64,000 nt of DNA from Shinisaurus crocodilurus. Taxonomy: Eukaryota > Chordata > Lepidosauria > Squamata > Shinisauridae. Numbering within the stretch: the first letter of the stretch is position 1; each line of letters starts with the position of its first letter. The notes below the pieces were generated by a model. The model was not told the DNA's origin and searched no databases. It saw nothing but the letters and a program-made list of their open reading frames with translations. The stretch is taken from NCBI GenBank assembly GCA_021292165.1, contig CM037877.1, forward strand, positions 210,098,715-210,162,714, written 5' to 3'. Below are positions 1-11,424 of this stretch, in pieces. The translations under genes were made by a program, and so were the position numbers.

Positions 1-1052
1 CTCATTAATCGCACTGCAGCTCGCATCAAAAGTAACATTGAGCTTATCCAGCTGATGATGACATCAAGGAAGTTTTTACAGCCAGTTGGACACTCTCTGT
101 CAGAAGCTACCCTAAGGAGGATAAAATTATCCTCCTGGGCGATTTTAACGCAAGAGCGGGCGTGACTCTGATTTATGGCCAGAAACTATTGGAAAAGACG
201 GAGTTGGTAATAGCAACCCGAACGGACTCTTACTTTTGTCTATATGTGCAGAGCATAATCTCACTATCACAAACAGCTCTTTCGACAAAAGAATAAGTTT
301 AAAACAACATGGCAGCACCCACGGTCAAAGCACTGGCATCTTCTGGATTATGTAATTGTCCGTGTTAGAGATCGCCGCGATGTACTTCTTACTAGGGCCA
401 TAGTGAGTGCCGACGACTGCTGGACAGACCACCGACTAATCGGTCCACAATGGTTATCAACATTGCTCCCCAACGTAGGCTTCAAGGAAGGAAACCAAGG
501 CGTAAAATGAACATCCAAGTCTCAAGATCCTATTAAGCAAACTCGTCTTCAATCACTTCTTAAGGAACATCTACCTACAGAACCTCCTGACAACATTGAG
601 GACCATTGGTCTAAGCTGAAAACCAACATTACTGTAGCTTGTGAGCAAACTATTGGATATGAAACTAAGAAACATCAGGATTGGTTTGATGAAAATGACA
701 ATGAGATTAAATATATAATTGACCAAAAAAGGAAAGCCTTCCAAATATGGCAAAATGATATTAACTGCGCTGCCAAGAAAAAAACCTATGCTAGCGCAAA
801 GGCTGAGGTCCAAAGAAGAACAAGAGAACTTAAGAACGCTTGGTGGAAAAAGAAAGCAGAAGAAATTCAACAACTTGCAGAATCTCATGATGCACGGGGC
901 TTTTTTAAGGCCACAAGGGCCATTTATGGACCAAAAACCTATGGTACAAACCCTTTACAATCAAAAGATGGCACCAAACTCTTAAAGACAAAGAGTCTAT
1001 TGCACTGCATTGGAAAGAGCATTATTATGACCTTTTAAATCGTAAATCTAAG

Positions 1053-2177
1053 GTGGATAATGAGATTTTTTCGCAAATCCCGCAAAAACAAATTAAAGAG
1101 GAACTTGCAATACTCCCTACTTTGGATGAAGTAAAAAAAGCCATTAATCAAATGAAGAACAACAAAGCTAGTGGACCAGATGGGATTCCTGCTGAAATCT
1201 TTAAAGAAGGGGGCCCCGAACTTGTACAACATCTTCATAAACTCATCGAAAAAATCTGGATAAGAGAAGAGATCCCAGAAGACTTCAGGGATGCCATAAT
1301 TATCACCCTCTTTAAGAAGGGTGATAGAACAGACTGTGGAAACTATCGGGGCATTTCTCTCTTAGCAACCGCAGGTAAAATATTTGCTAGGATTCTCGCA
1401 AACCGTCTTCTATCTATTTCAGAAGAGATCCTCCCTGAAACTCAATATGGTTTCCGCCCCTCTAGAGGGACAGTAGACATGATTTTTACTGCACGTCAGC
1501 TCCAAGAAAAATGCCGGGAGCAAAACCAACCCCTTTATATGGCATTTATTGATTTGGCTAAGGCCTTTGATACTGTAGACCGTACAGCTCTCTGGACTAT
1601 CCTTATGAAAATTGGATGCCCCAATAAATTTGTGAATATCTTGCGACTTCTCCATGACAACATGACGGCTACGGTCTTGGACAACAACGGCTCTCATGGT
1701 GCTCCATTTAAAGTGGGATCAGGTGTTAAACAGGGATGTGTTATCGCCCCAACATTATTTGCCATTTTCATCGCCATGGTTTTACATCTTGTCAAGGGGA
1801 AACTTCCCACCGGTGTGGGAATTATATATCGAACAGATGGAAAGCTTTTTAATCTCAGCAGGCTGAAAGCAAAAAGTAAGGTAATTACAACCTCCGTTGT
1901 GGAACTTCAGTATGCTGATGATAATGTGGTCTCCGCACATTCAGAGGATGATCTCCAAACTATCCTAAATGCTTTTGCAGAAGCATACGAAAAACTTGGT
2001 CTCTCACTTAACATCAAAAAAACCAAAGTGCTTCATCAGCAAGTGCAAGCCAATCCTTTGGTGATGCCATCTATCCAGCTTGGCGGGACAATACTGGAAA
2101 ATGTCGATCATTTTCTCTATCTTGGCAGCTATCTTTCTGTTACAGCTACGTCGACAGTGAAATCCAGCATCGTCTGA
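1053..2177 (+). pseudogene. Reverse transcriptase domain of the first APE-RT LINE copy
   Basis: An open frame of 374 codons covers most of a LINE reverse transcriptase. Visible motifs are ASGPDGIPAEIF near residue 40, the motif A block FIDLAKAFDTVDR, the motif B block SGVKQGCVIAPTLF and the catalytic YADD box (LQYADDNVV). In a working element it would copy the element RNA at a nicked target site. The frame stops after LGSYLS and coding similarity continues in another frame from about 2140. The full-length copy at 16684-20712 has the same break at the same place. The frame is part of the 46-2937 element and is not a host gene. Confidence 0.85.
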
Positions 2178-2203
2178 GCTCCGCAAGTGCCGCGTTTTCT
2201 CGA

Positions 2204-2590
2204 ATGAAACATAGAGTGTTCGAGGATCGGGATATTTGTAAGAAGACCAAAACACTGGTTTATGAAGCCATTGTATTACCAACTTTATTGTATGCCTGCG
2301 AAACATGGACTATCTATAAACGTCACTTCCACCTCCTTGAAAGGTTTCATCAACGTTGCCTCCGGAAAATCCTGCAAATTACTTGGGAAGATAGGCGAAC
2401 AAATGTCAGTGTACTGGAAGAAGCAAAGACTACTAGCATTGAAAAAATGATCCTTCAACGCCAACGTCAGTGGACCGGTCATGTTGTTCGAATGCCTGAC
2501 TGCCGTCTCCCAAAGCAGTTACTTTACTCCCAACTCAAGGATGGAAAGCGGAATATCGGTGGTCAATATAAGAGGTGTAAAGATGTTTAA
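2204..2590 (+). pseudogene. C-terminal part of the first APE-RT LINE protein
   Basis: The 128-codon frame starts MKHRVFEDRDICKK and contains LLYACETWTIY and RQWTGHVVRMPDCRLPKQLL. These are typical of the thumb and C-terminal region that follows the RT in this LINE group. It continues the protein of 1053-2177 after a frameshift and ends prematurely at 2590. The remaining C-terminus, including the zinc finger seen in the other copy, is too damaged here to read as protein. Confidence 0.8.
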
Positions 2591-2939
2591 GGTATCTAAA
2601 AAATGCAATATACACACGAAAACTGGGAAGCTCTCGGCCCATAAACGACTAAATGGAGGTTGGCCTTCACAAAGGTTCCATGGGTTGAAGAAAGCCCGAG
2701 TGCAAGGTGTAAAGGAGAACGTGCTAAGCGAAAAGACGTCAAATTAAGCTTACGGACCATCTTCTATCTGTTACCTGGTCCTCACTGTGGCAGCTGGTTG
2801 GATCAGAATTGGGGGGCCTCCACAGTCACTTTACGGACCCATGCTAGAGTTTAACAATCTTCTTTAGAATTTCCTCCTTTAAATCCCGGAAGAAATCTAA
2901 TCGTCACGAGTGATCGCCTGATGATGATGATGATGAAAT

Positions 2940-3620
2940 TCACTTAGGAAACAAGTGCAAATCCACTGCTCTGTCTCTTGCAAAAAGTTACATGGAACCC
3001 CACAGCACACAAGTAACAGAGGAATTCACCAGGACTGGCAGAACAAACCTCTAGATTTGCTTATGCATGCGTGGGGTGACCTCCTTCCACACTGGCTGTC
3101 TAAATACAGATATAGATGTGACTCTGCATCAAAATACTGGTGCTAGTTGCATGTAGTGCCCTGCTGCATGCAGACAGAGCACATTATATATTACATTATA
3201 TACTATACTTCCAATGATAAAAAAAAAAAGAATGAAAGGAAATCGGAGCTCAATGGATAATGGCTTAAGTGTAAGAGCTAAATTAATCTCTTACATAATT
3301 GCTCTGCCTCAGCAAGAATGTTGAGTAGCTGTTGATATTTGTAATTAAATCCCTGCTGTCTGCATTATCAGACATAGTTCTGAGGAGACATGCCTGCTTA
3401 AAGACCTCTCCATCCCAAGCCACTAGGCGTCAGCTCCAGTTCTGCTAATAAAGATCTCCCTCTGCTGGTGGAAAAAAATAAATTATACAAAGTTATTTTT
3501 GTGCATTAGTTCAGCAAGAACTGTGTGGGCAGGCAGTGGGAGGAAAGACAGGTGATTGGGCCCAATATTTGATTCTGTCAGGAACTAGTTTAAGGTATAT
3601 TACATTGTATACTATGTGTA
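2940..3620. other. No recognised feature
   Basis: AT-leaning non-repetitive DNA with a short A-run near 3220. I see no gene, RNA or convincing repeat here. Confidence 0.5.
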
Positions 3621-3621
3621 C

Positions 3622-3854
3622 GCCAGTGTGACGTAGTGGTGAGAGTGTTGGGCTGGGACCCGGGAGATCCGGGTTCTAGTCCCCGCTCGGCCATGAAACT
3701 CACTGGGTGACTTTGGGCCAGTCACTGCCTCTCAGCCTAACCTACCTCACAGAGTTGTTGTGAGGACAAAATGGAGAGGAGGAGGATTATGTAAGCTGCC
3801 TTGGGTTCCTTGCAGGAAAAAAGGCAGGGTAGAAATGAAATAAATAAATAAATA
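3622..3854 (+). mobile_element. tRNA-derived SINE, Sauria-like
   Basis: The head GCCAGTGTGACGTAGTGGTG and the later GGTTCTAGTCCCC resemble pol III A and B boxes of a tRNA. A conserved body follows, with ACTCACTGGGTGACTTTGGG and TTGTTGTGAGGAC. The 3' end has a GTAAGCTGCCTTGGGTTCC motif and an AAATAAATAAATA tail. Other copies of the family are at 10701, 21129, 26367, 42604, 43296, 54686 and 57705. Confidence 0.85.
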
Positions 3855-3859
3855 GTAAT

Positions 3860-4410
3860 CTTAAGAACCTAAGAAGAGCCATGCTGGATCAGACTAAGGG
3901 CCCATCTAGTCCAGCATTCTGCCATCCAGCACTTGGCCAACCAGCTGCCCACGGGAAACCCACAAGCAGGACATGAGTGTGAAAGCACCCTCCTGCCCAT
4001 GTTCCCCAGCAACTGGTGTACATAGGCATACTGCCTCTGATACTGGAGGTAGCATATAGCCATCAGGACTAGTAGCCATTGATAGCCTTACCCTCTATGA
4101 ATTTGTCCAGTCCCCTTTTAAAGCTGTCCAAATCGGTGGCCATCACCACATCTTGTGGAAGTGAATTCCATAGTTTAACTATGTGCCGTGTGAAGAAATA
4201 CTTCCTTTTATCTGTCCTGAATCTCCCACCAATCAGCTTTATGGGATGACCCCATTGGGTTCTAGTACTATGAGAGGGGGAGAAAACTGTCTCCCTGTCC
4301 ACTTTCTCCACACCATGCATAATTTTGTACACCTCTACAATCACCTGTATGATCTTCTTGTATCCTTTGGAATAACAGGGTGAATTTAAGGAGCATGGGA
4401 GCTCTGTCAT
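3860..4410 (-). mobile_element. CR1/L3-like LINE 3' fragment
   Basis: On the minus strand a 113-codon frame (4069-4410) reads like the C-terminus of a CR1-type reverse transcriptase. It contains YKIMHGVEKVDRE, RFRTDKRKYFFTRHIVKLWNSL and FKRGLDKFIEGKAINGY. A 3' untranslated part follows and ends with a sequence like GGACTAGATGGGCCCTTAGT close to 3860. It is a 5'-truncated copy of a different, older CR1 lineage than the copies at 34-62 kb. Confidence 0.75.
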
Positions 4411-4781
4411 GGCCCTTGTTCTGGGACCCGTGAGTTTCTCAAGAGTATCCTAGACAGGAAAGCACACAGAGATCCAGCCCCATACAGCATCCGTGGTTCC
4501 CCTCCAGCTTATGAATGTATCAGTGGGAGAAAAGGGGGGGAGCTGGCCACAAATCCTCGCTCTCCCCCACCATCTAGAGCGCCCAAAATCTAGTGCCAGG
4601 TTATTAGTTAGTCGGTAAGCTTGAGAGCCATCTCCCCTCTTTTTTTTTGCCTAGAGTGCCCTGGACTAGGAACATCCAGATTCCCAACTTCCAGGCCCCT
4701 TGGCCTGAAATTCATTGCAAGAGCTGAAGTCCAGATAGGAGGGTGGGGTTGTCTGTCAGTGCCTTCCCCTCTGCTATCCCC

Positions 4782-4916
4782 TAGTGGTTCCCAACCTTTA
4801 GTCTCCACATGTTGGACTATAACTCCCATCATCCCCAGCCAGCATGACCAATGTTCAGGGGTTATGGGAGTTGTAGTCCAACAGTTCTCATGGTTGGGAG
4901 CCACTGATCCAGAGCT
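4782..4916. mobile_element. Palindromic MITE
   Basis: The ends AGTGGTTCCCAACC and GGTTGGGAGCCACTG are inverted repeats. Internal ACTATAACTCCCAT and ATGGGAGTTGTAGTCC also pair, so most of the element folds on itself. The termini look hAT-like, but I found no matching 8-bp flanking duplication. Confidence 0.65.
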
Positions 4917-5027
4917 TTGCAAGCTTATGTTTCCCTCCACCCCAGTAGGAAGTGTGAACAGAACAGCCTTTTCTTCTTTCAACCTGAATTGACACAGCGT
5001 AGTAACCATCGGGTTTCTTGGCCTGCA

Positions 5028-5095
5028 ATCCTATGCATAGTTACTTGGGAGTAAGCCCTACCGGGTAGAATGGAACGTACTTCTGAGTGATCATG
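5028..5095. repeat. Half-copy of a MITE with TGCAATCCTATGCA end
   Basis: Contains TGCAATCCTATGCA followed by TTACTTGGGAGTAAGCCC, as in the fuller copies near 30648 and 58450. The opposite inverted end is missing. Confidence 0.5.
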
Positions 5096-5309
5096 AAGGA
5101 TTGTGATGCATGTCAGAATTTTACAACCTGATATGTTTCATCTTTGCCGTTAATTGCCACAGACTGAACTTCCTATCTCAATTCAGGTTTAAGATAAGAT
5201 AAGAAATTCAATGACTTCTGGCATGACTACTACTATGAGTATTGTTTATTTGGAGGAGGTTCTGTGTCAAGCCTGTAGCATGTTACATTATCTAGAAGGC
5301 TTGCATCTA

Positions 5310-5850
5310 GGAGTTTCTGGATGAGGTGGATTATCTAGATCCATTTCAATCTGGCTTTAGGCTTGGTTATGGGACATAGACTGCTTTGGTCACCTTGGTG
5401 GACAATCTACACTAGGAACTGGGCAGGGTGTGTGTGTGTCTGTTGGTTCTGCTGGACCTCCTGGTGGCTTTCGATACCATCGATCATGGTATCCCTCTGA
5501 GGGAGGCGTCTGTCTGAGATGGGACCAGGAGATACTGTTATATGGTGACTCTGGTCCTTCTTGGAAGGGTGATTTCAGAAGATGATGCTGGAGAATTCCT
5601 ATTTCATGCCATGGCTGTTAGCCTGTGGTATCCCTCTGGGCTCCATCTTGTCTCCCATACTATTTAACATGGACATGAAACCACTGGGAGAGGTTGTCCA
5701 GAGTTTGGGGGTTCAGTGCCATCAGTATACCTGCTGATGCCCAACTCTCTATCTCTCCTGTCTGATGTTTGTAATGGACTGGCTGAGGGTGAACAAATTG
5801 AAGCTTAATTCAGGCAAGATAGAGGTGGTCCTGGTTAGTTGAAATGCAGA
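5310..5850 (+). mobile_element. Old L2-clade LINE fragment, decayed
   Basis: The nucleotide sequence tracks the better L2 copies at 24 and 51 kb. It has GGATGAGGTGGATTATCTAG, then a decayed version of the motif A region (TTTCGATACCATCGATCATG), then a motif B-like part (CTGGGCTCCATCTTGTCTCC). Frames are destroyed by stops and indels. Confidence 0.65.
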
Positions 5851-5925
5851 TCAGGCAGTAGGGATGGGAGATCAGTGAAGAGTATGCTGGATGGGAGATC
5901 AGTGAAGAGCTCTGAAAGGATCTCT

Positions 5926-6300
5926 CCAAATTGGGGGAATAGGCATTAAAATGGCAAATGTGGTTGAGTGTAGGCAAGTGGAAAGTGATGCACATTGGGC
6001 AAAAAATCTTAACATCACATATGTACTGGTGGCTGTCCAGGAAAAGGATTTTGGGCTTGTGGCGTAGCTCAATGAAAATGTCAGCCAAGCATGTGGCTGC
6101 TGTGAAAAAGGCAACCTCAGGTTGGGTGGAGGAATCATTAGGAAAGGAATTGAAAATAAAACTGGCCAATATCATAATGCCTTTATACAAATCTGTGGTA
6201 TGATCACACTTGGAATACTTTCACAATACTACTGCCTGGGGTCATCCCATGAAGCTGAACAGGGTGAGATTCAGTATTTCTTCACAGCCCATAGTTTTAT
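5926..6300 (+). mobile_element. Decayed CR1/L3-like LINE fragment
   Basis: The sequence resembles the CR1 region after the YADD box: AGTGATGCACATTGGGCAAA, then GGATTTTGGGCTTGTGG, then a part like ACAAATCTGTGGTATGATCA and CTGGGGTCATCCCATGAA. No intact frame remains. The same lineage appears to resume at 6620-6835, so the repeat between them may be nested. Confidence 0.5.
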
Positions 6301-6339
6301 GGTCAGTTATGTTTTTTTTACTGCCTTTTATTGTTTTTA

Positions 6340-6535
6340 TTTTTATTTATTTACAGCATTTACGGTATATCCCGCTCTTCAGCTAGAAAAGGCTCCCAGA
6401 GTGGCTTACAAAGATTAATAATAAGACAGTTCCTGCCCTCAGGCTCACAATCTAAAAGACATGACACAAAAGGAAAAGGGATTGGGAGGGAGGAGGAAGA
6501 AAGCAAAACTCAGGCACCAGTTCTTAGTTGTTAGT
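6340..6535 (-). repeat. LINE/SINE 3' end repeat, first copy
   Basis: On the minus strand it reads towards an AAATAAATA tail, with CACTCTGGGAGCC and a TTTAGATTGTGAGCC motif. A second copy lies at 13741-13930. The style suggests an old L3 or MIR-like 3' end. Confidence 0.5.
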
Positions 6536-6619
6536 GATTATATTTTATTGTTTTTGTTACATATTTGTTGTTCACCACCCTGTGATACCATTTGAATTTA
6601 ATATCCAAATTAAATAAAT

Positions 6620-6835
6620 ATATCGTTAAACCATGGCATTCACTAATACAAGATGTAATGATGGCCACCAATTTGAACAAGGATTAGGCAACTTGGAGAG
6701 AGGATTAGACAAATTCATGGCAGATAAGGCTATCAATGGCTACTATTCACGATGGCTATATATATATGTCACATCCAGTAGAGGCAGCATGCCTATCAGT
6801 ATGTTGTTGGTGAGCAGGATGATGTCACTATATAA
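6620..6835 (+). mobile_element. Decayed CR1/L3-like LINE 3' fragment
   Basis: Contains GAGAGAGGATTAGACAAATTC and GGCTATCAATGGCTACTA. These match the reverse complement of the RT C-terminal region of the 3860-4410 element. Probably the continuation of the fragment at 5926. Confidence 0.5.
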
Positions 6836-6839
6836 ACCC

Positions 6840-7450
6840 TAACATGGCTAATTATTAGCACTGTGCCAAAAATCTTGATCTATTTATTTTCAGCCATTCA
6901 TTAGGGGGAGAGGCAAAAAGAAATTGCACCCCAAAATACGTGGGAAGGGGTGAGAATTGCCAATGTCCTTGTCAATTTCATCCTCCACTTCAGGCTTGCC
7001 TTGCTAGCAAACACCTTAAGAAAAGAAGAAGCTGTTTGGTGTACTACCAAAGTAATTACACCTGCCCGTAAAGCTCCTTTTCCTGCAGCCACCAGCCGCT
7101 TTTGGCTTGCTGCGTCCCGCATCCCACATTTCATGCTTGTTGCTTCCCTCCACTGGTCTCCATTGTTAGCTATCAGATATACACATATAGTTTACACAGC
7201 AGAGATGGGTAAAGATAAGCAAATTTCAAGACAAAGTAGGAAGTGAGGTGGATTGGTAAAGGTACACAAATTTCACAGCAGACAAGTGAGGTGGATCAGT
7301 AAATATATGCGAATTTCATGGCAGAGCAATAAAGCAGTAAATTATAAAACAGAGCAGAAAAGCAGTAAATTATACAAATTTCATAGCAGCGGACTTTCAA
7401 ATGTGCACACTTGCACAAGACCGAAAATAAATAAATAGGTTGCAGACGTG
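6840..7450. other. No recognised feature
   Basis: The stretch has loosely repeated motifs around 7200-7400 (AGCAGTAAATTATA twice, GTGAGGTGGAT twice). I see no gene. Confidence 0.45.
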
Positions 7451-7559
7451 TTGGGACACTCTCCAGTATCCTTTCTTCTCAATTTTTAGGCACATGGGGC
7501 GGAGGGCACTGAGGAGGGAGGATGGTGGCAGCACTAGCAAGATCACGAGGAGCAACGGG

Positions 7560-7870
7560 TTTTCGCTGCTCTTGCTGGGTGGCTCTCTAGTCGTTCCCGA
7601 CAACCCACGATGAAGTTCCCCTGTTGCGTTCGGACATCATAACAAGCCACCCTGAAAATAAACCACCCCGAACAACCCAACAACATACCATGACTGGGTT
7701 CGCACAACACAACAACCCATTGTACGTTGTTACCTATGATGGGTTGTTCTGTTGTGCGAACCCGGACCAATTCCCACAGGGTGGCAACAAGCCACCCTGA
7801 CAACCCATGGGTTGTTCTAGGGGTTGTTGTACCCACGATGGGTTGTCATGTCATCCATGCCCAGGCTGCC
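7560..7870. mobile_element. Foldback MITE cluster built on ACAACCCA/TGGGTTGT motifs
   Basis: Many direct and inverted copies of ACAACCCA and TGGGTTGTT occur. The clearest hairpin is 7695-7763, where GGGTTCGCACAACA and TGTTGTGCGAACCC form the outer stem. AACAAGCCACCCTGA occurs more than once. It is likely a composite of non-autonomous DNA transposons. Confidence 0.6.
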
Positions 7871-8184
7871 AACCACATTGTGGGTATTAGGAATTTGCTA
7901 GCGAGCAGCTTGGCAAAAGCGGCAAAACCCCTTTGGAACTCTTGCTAAACTTGTCTGGACACCCGCCATTGCCATCTACCTCACAAGTGCCCAAGCAGTA
8001 CTTGGAGGACAGTGGCACTAGCTTGCTGCCCTCTGCGCCATGATTGCAAGCCGTTTTGGGCCAGCTGTGGCATCCCCCCCCCTTTCCCCTTTTTTCCCAG
8101 GGGTCTGCAATTCCGCAAGTGCAGCAGGTACCAACCCTGGACATTGACCCAAAGAGGCTCCAAATAGGTTTTCCCCCCCCCTTC

Positions 8185-8224
8185 CCTTTGCTTTCTCTTG
8201 ACAGCTGTCAAGAGAAAGCAAAGG
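8185..8224. repeat. Perfect 40-bp palindrome with no spacer
   Basis: The 20 bases CCTTTGCTTTCTCTTGACAG are followed directly by their exact reverse complement. No mismatch is seen. It lies just after a C-run and may be the centre of a foldback element. Confidence 0.9.
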
Positions 8225-8527
8225 CGCTAGTGATCTTTGCTCACAAAAAGGGGGTGGTGAGATTTACACCCCCTTTGTGGCAAGATCCTTATGCTTTTTG
8301 TTGTTTGTTTCACTTTTGCCCTGACAGTCCTCAGGGTGATGCACATTTTGCAGTTTTCCCCTGAGACTCTCGCTGCTTGGGAAAGTGCAAAAGTGCATCC
8401 CACCCTCTTTTTCTGGGGAAAGGGAGTTTTGAAGCTAGCTAGCTAGCTGTCAAAACTCTGGGTTCCCTTTAAAAGGGTTTTTTTTGACAGGGCAGTGAGT
8501 GTTTTTTGACTGGGACATGTCCGCTCT

Positions 8528-8593
8528 GGGTTCAGACGTCACAACAAGCTACCCTGAAATAACCCACCTGTGGCTTATTATGTTGTGCAAACC
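8528..8593. mobile_element. Short foldback MITE relative of the 7.6-kb cluster
   Basis: Starts GGGTTCAGACGTCACAACAAG and ends ATGTTGTGCAAACC. The ends are imperfect inverted repeats like those at 7695-7763. Confidence 0.45.
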
Positions 8594-8599
8594 ATGTGT

Positions 8600-10340
8600 C
8601 ATTTGAGATTCAGTGCAGAGGTAGTATTTAGTTAAGGATACATTGATACACTCCTTACAATGGTGTGCGGGTGGGATGTGGAGCAAAAGATTAACCCACA
8701 CCCACAGCCTCTCTGATCACTAGTCTGTGAAATCGGATCACTTGTCTGATATGTACACTTGGGGAATAAGGCATAAATCCTCTCTTAATGCATTCCAGCA
8801 TTTGCGCATCATTGCACATAGGGTTGTTTTTTTAGATGTGTGTGGAATACACTGCAAGAGGAGGAGCAGGAGCAAGGAGGCTGGGTTTCAGCAGTAACAG
8901 CTGTCTTGATGATGGGGCTCTTTTCTTTGCAGCGAGAAAGGGGTTGTACAGCATTTCTGTCTAAGGCCAGCAGGTGAAGCTGCAGGCTGCAAGAATAATT
9001 TGCATGGTGCTGATGAGGAATACAGATTTCCCCATCGGTACATCATCAGTCCATTGCTGGGTGAGCGACCGAAGCATCTCCCTCGCCTGGGGAGGGTGGC
9101 ACTGTGCAGCCCCCAGCAATGGCAGTAGGAGCGCTCTGAAGGGGGGCATTTTCAGGATATCACTAATCTCCCCTTTGGTGACCTGCCAGACTTTCCTGGA
9201 AGGGAGTGACAGACGGGGATTACTGAGACGGAATCACCCATCTCTCTGGGCAGCTGCAGGGGGAGGTGGAAGGGATGGAAATGATTGGTGTTCCACTCGC
9301 AGGCCTTAATCCCCACTTGCTGTCACTCAGGCAGCATGGCTTGCAGGCGCTGTTGGATTAATGCAGAATGGAAGCGTCCTGTCCTCTGGGGTTGGAGGAG
9401 CCTGCCTGTATGGCTGAAGTAATATTTTCCCTTCCAACCCTCTGCCTCCCCGAGAAGGGCTGCTGCACACTGGGACCCCAAGCAGGATTTGTACATGGTG
9501 CCACAGGAGGGAGAGAGGCAGAAGGCCACTTTAGATCATTCACCCTGCCTGATTCCACGAGATGGTTCATACGCAGGTGAGCATTCATTCTGGACATCCA
9601 TCCCATCCTCCAGGTTGGAGGCTTTGAAGTACATTGTTCTAGCTTTGGAATGTGGATGATGGAGGGTGCGGGGAGGGGCATGAGACAGGCAACAATAGAG
9701 GGGCTGAAAAGTGGAACAAAGAAGTGAGCGATTGTCATCAGATCGAAATTGGTTAGTGTAGAATACTTGAAATCCAGGATAAGAAGCTTGTAGAATCAAG
9801 AGTGGAAGAAGCTTGTTGTGGCATTTATTTATTTTTTTAAAGCATTTTTTAAACATTAATTCAGCGGATGAATTGTGCAACTTCTAAAGCACAAGGCTCT
9901 GCCGCTGGCAGTATTTGCTGGAGAATAGACAGTTACGGAGATGGTGGGACAGTCGAGACGGAGGCAGATTGGCCCCTCGCTGCGATTTTTGCAGCTCACC
10001 GAGAGTGTGGGAAGCGTGATGTTGGCTGTGATTTGAGTACGCTGGGAGTGTGGGATGGGTTGCACCTGTGATGAAGCAGGCTGACTGTGCTCTCATGCGG
10101 GTGGAGGAGGCAGAGCAGCTGTGCTGATCTATTTACAGTATCTCCCTGGTTCTAACGGGAGAGCTCTGGCTTCATGTCCTAGATTAAAAAACACACGAAA
10201 AAACTCACCGTTCTTTTCCCTTCTGCTCAAATTAAGATGGCCCAGAGGATCCTTACATTGCAATGGCTGTGGCATCCCAGGAAGCCCTTGAATCCATTGA
10301 TCAGAGTTGTAAGGCAATCAAATGCATTGGGCAGTATCTG
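8600..10340. other. No recognised feature
   Basis: Apparently unique DNA. The open frames on both strands are short, overlap each other and show no domain or splice context I can support. Confidence 0.5.
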
Positions 10341-10344
10341 TTAA

Positions 10345-10695
10345 AAATAAATGCCATGCTGTGTCAGACCAAAAGATCCATCTCGCTCAGTGTTCATCCC
10401 TGACAGGAGCCACCTAGTGCCCAAGGGAAGTTTGTAAGCAGGGCAGGTTTGCAACAGCCGCCCCTTGTTGTTTGCCCCTGGCATCTTGTGATTGGCAGGA
10501 TACCGCCTCTGCACATGGAGGTCCCATCCTACCTATCACCTCCGATTGCCCCGGCCATCTAATCTTAGTAAAGCCACTTACAGTAATGGCCATCACAACA
10601 CTCTGCGGAAACAATTTCCATAGGTTAATTATGGCGTATGATAGGCTAATTATGATGTTTTCTCTCTCCCCTGAATGTGGATTCCCCTATGGCCC
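10345..10695 (-). mobile_element. Decayed CR1/L3-like LINE 3' fragment
   Basis: Reads like the 3860-4410 element with heavy divergence: CATGCTGTGTCAGACCAAA, TGGCCATCACAACACTCTG and AATTTCCATAGGTTAATTATG. No frame survives. Confidence 0.55.
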
Positions 10696-10700
10696 CACAC

Positions 10701-10945
10701 TGTTGTTGTTGTTGTTGTTATATTACATTTGTATCCCACCTTTTTTCCTCTTACAAGGAACTCAAGGCAACTTACATGGTCTTCCTCCTCTCTATTTTAT
10801 CCTCACAACAACCCTGTGAAGTAGGTTAGGCTGAGAGACAGTGACTGGCCCAAAGTCACCCAGTGAATTTCATGGCCAAGTGGGGACTAAAACCCAGATT
10901 TCCCAAGTCCCAGTCCGACACTTGAACCACTACGCCACACTGGTG
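10701..10945 (-). mobile_element. tRNA-derived SINE, Sauria-like
   Basis: Minus-strand copy of the family at 3622. It has a (TGT)n stretch at the tail side, CAAAGTCACCCAGTGAATTTC in the body and TACGCCACACTGG at the head. It is more diverged than the copies at 54.7 and 57.7 kb. Confidence 0.8.
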
Positions 10946-11368
10946 AACTTGGCCAGCTTTGTCTCTCCCCAGCCCCAAAACCATCAGTGAAGGTGGGATA
11001 ACTTTGTAGACTCCCAAATTACTGAGGTTACTTTGACTCAGCCCTTGTTTAAATCAGAGGTAAGGGGCAGTGATTTTGGGGTCAAAGGATGCAAGTGAAT
11101 ATTTGACCAAACATTTGAGGAGCTGCCTATGAAGGCAGGGTTTGTGTCTTTTATATGGGTATATATGAGAGGGAGGGAGATTGCATATTCAATCTTGTTT
11201 TGATGCTGTTTTTTTAGGATGCAGAGTTAAAAAATCTTTCACATTTTAGTTCATTTTATTATACTGTTAAATATTTCCTACATTTACATTGGCCTTCAGC
11301 AATGTCCTAGTGAATACCACTCCTCTAGGCAATTATGAACTAGAAATATGTGCTTGTTTTGTTGGTGC

Positions 11369-11422
<54 letters not shown>
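11369..11422. repeat. (AT)n(AG)n microsatellite
   Basis: About ten AT units followed by about sixteen AG units, uninterrupted. Confidence 0.95.

Positions 11423-11424
<2 letters not shown>

Larger units (their letters stand above)
46..2937 (+). mobile_element. 5'-truncated non-LTR retrotransposon (APE-RT-zinc finger type)
   Basis: This is a degraded copy of the LINE found full length at 16684-20712 on the other strand. Similarity to that copy begins near position 46, inside the AP-endonuclease region, so the insertion is 5' truncated. It ends in a short TGATGATGATGA tail at about 2920-2937. The order is endonuclease remnant (about 50-650), linker (650-1050), reverse transcriptase (1053-2177) and a C-terminal domain (2204-2850). 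Several frameshifts and stops break the frame. The C-terminal zinc-finger region (about 2780-2850) is more decayed than in the second copy. I cannot fix the clade; an Ingi/Vingi-like group is my best guess, because the protein has an APE domain, an RT and a C-terminal C2H2 finger. No target-site duplication was found. Confidence 0.85.

Noticed and set aside
3622..3854. tRNA gene
   Set aside because: The A and B box-like parts belong to a SINE head; no cloverleaf with acceptor stem can be drawn and the body and A-rich tail are those of the SINE family.
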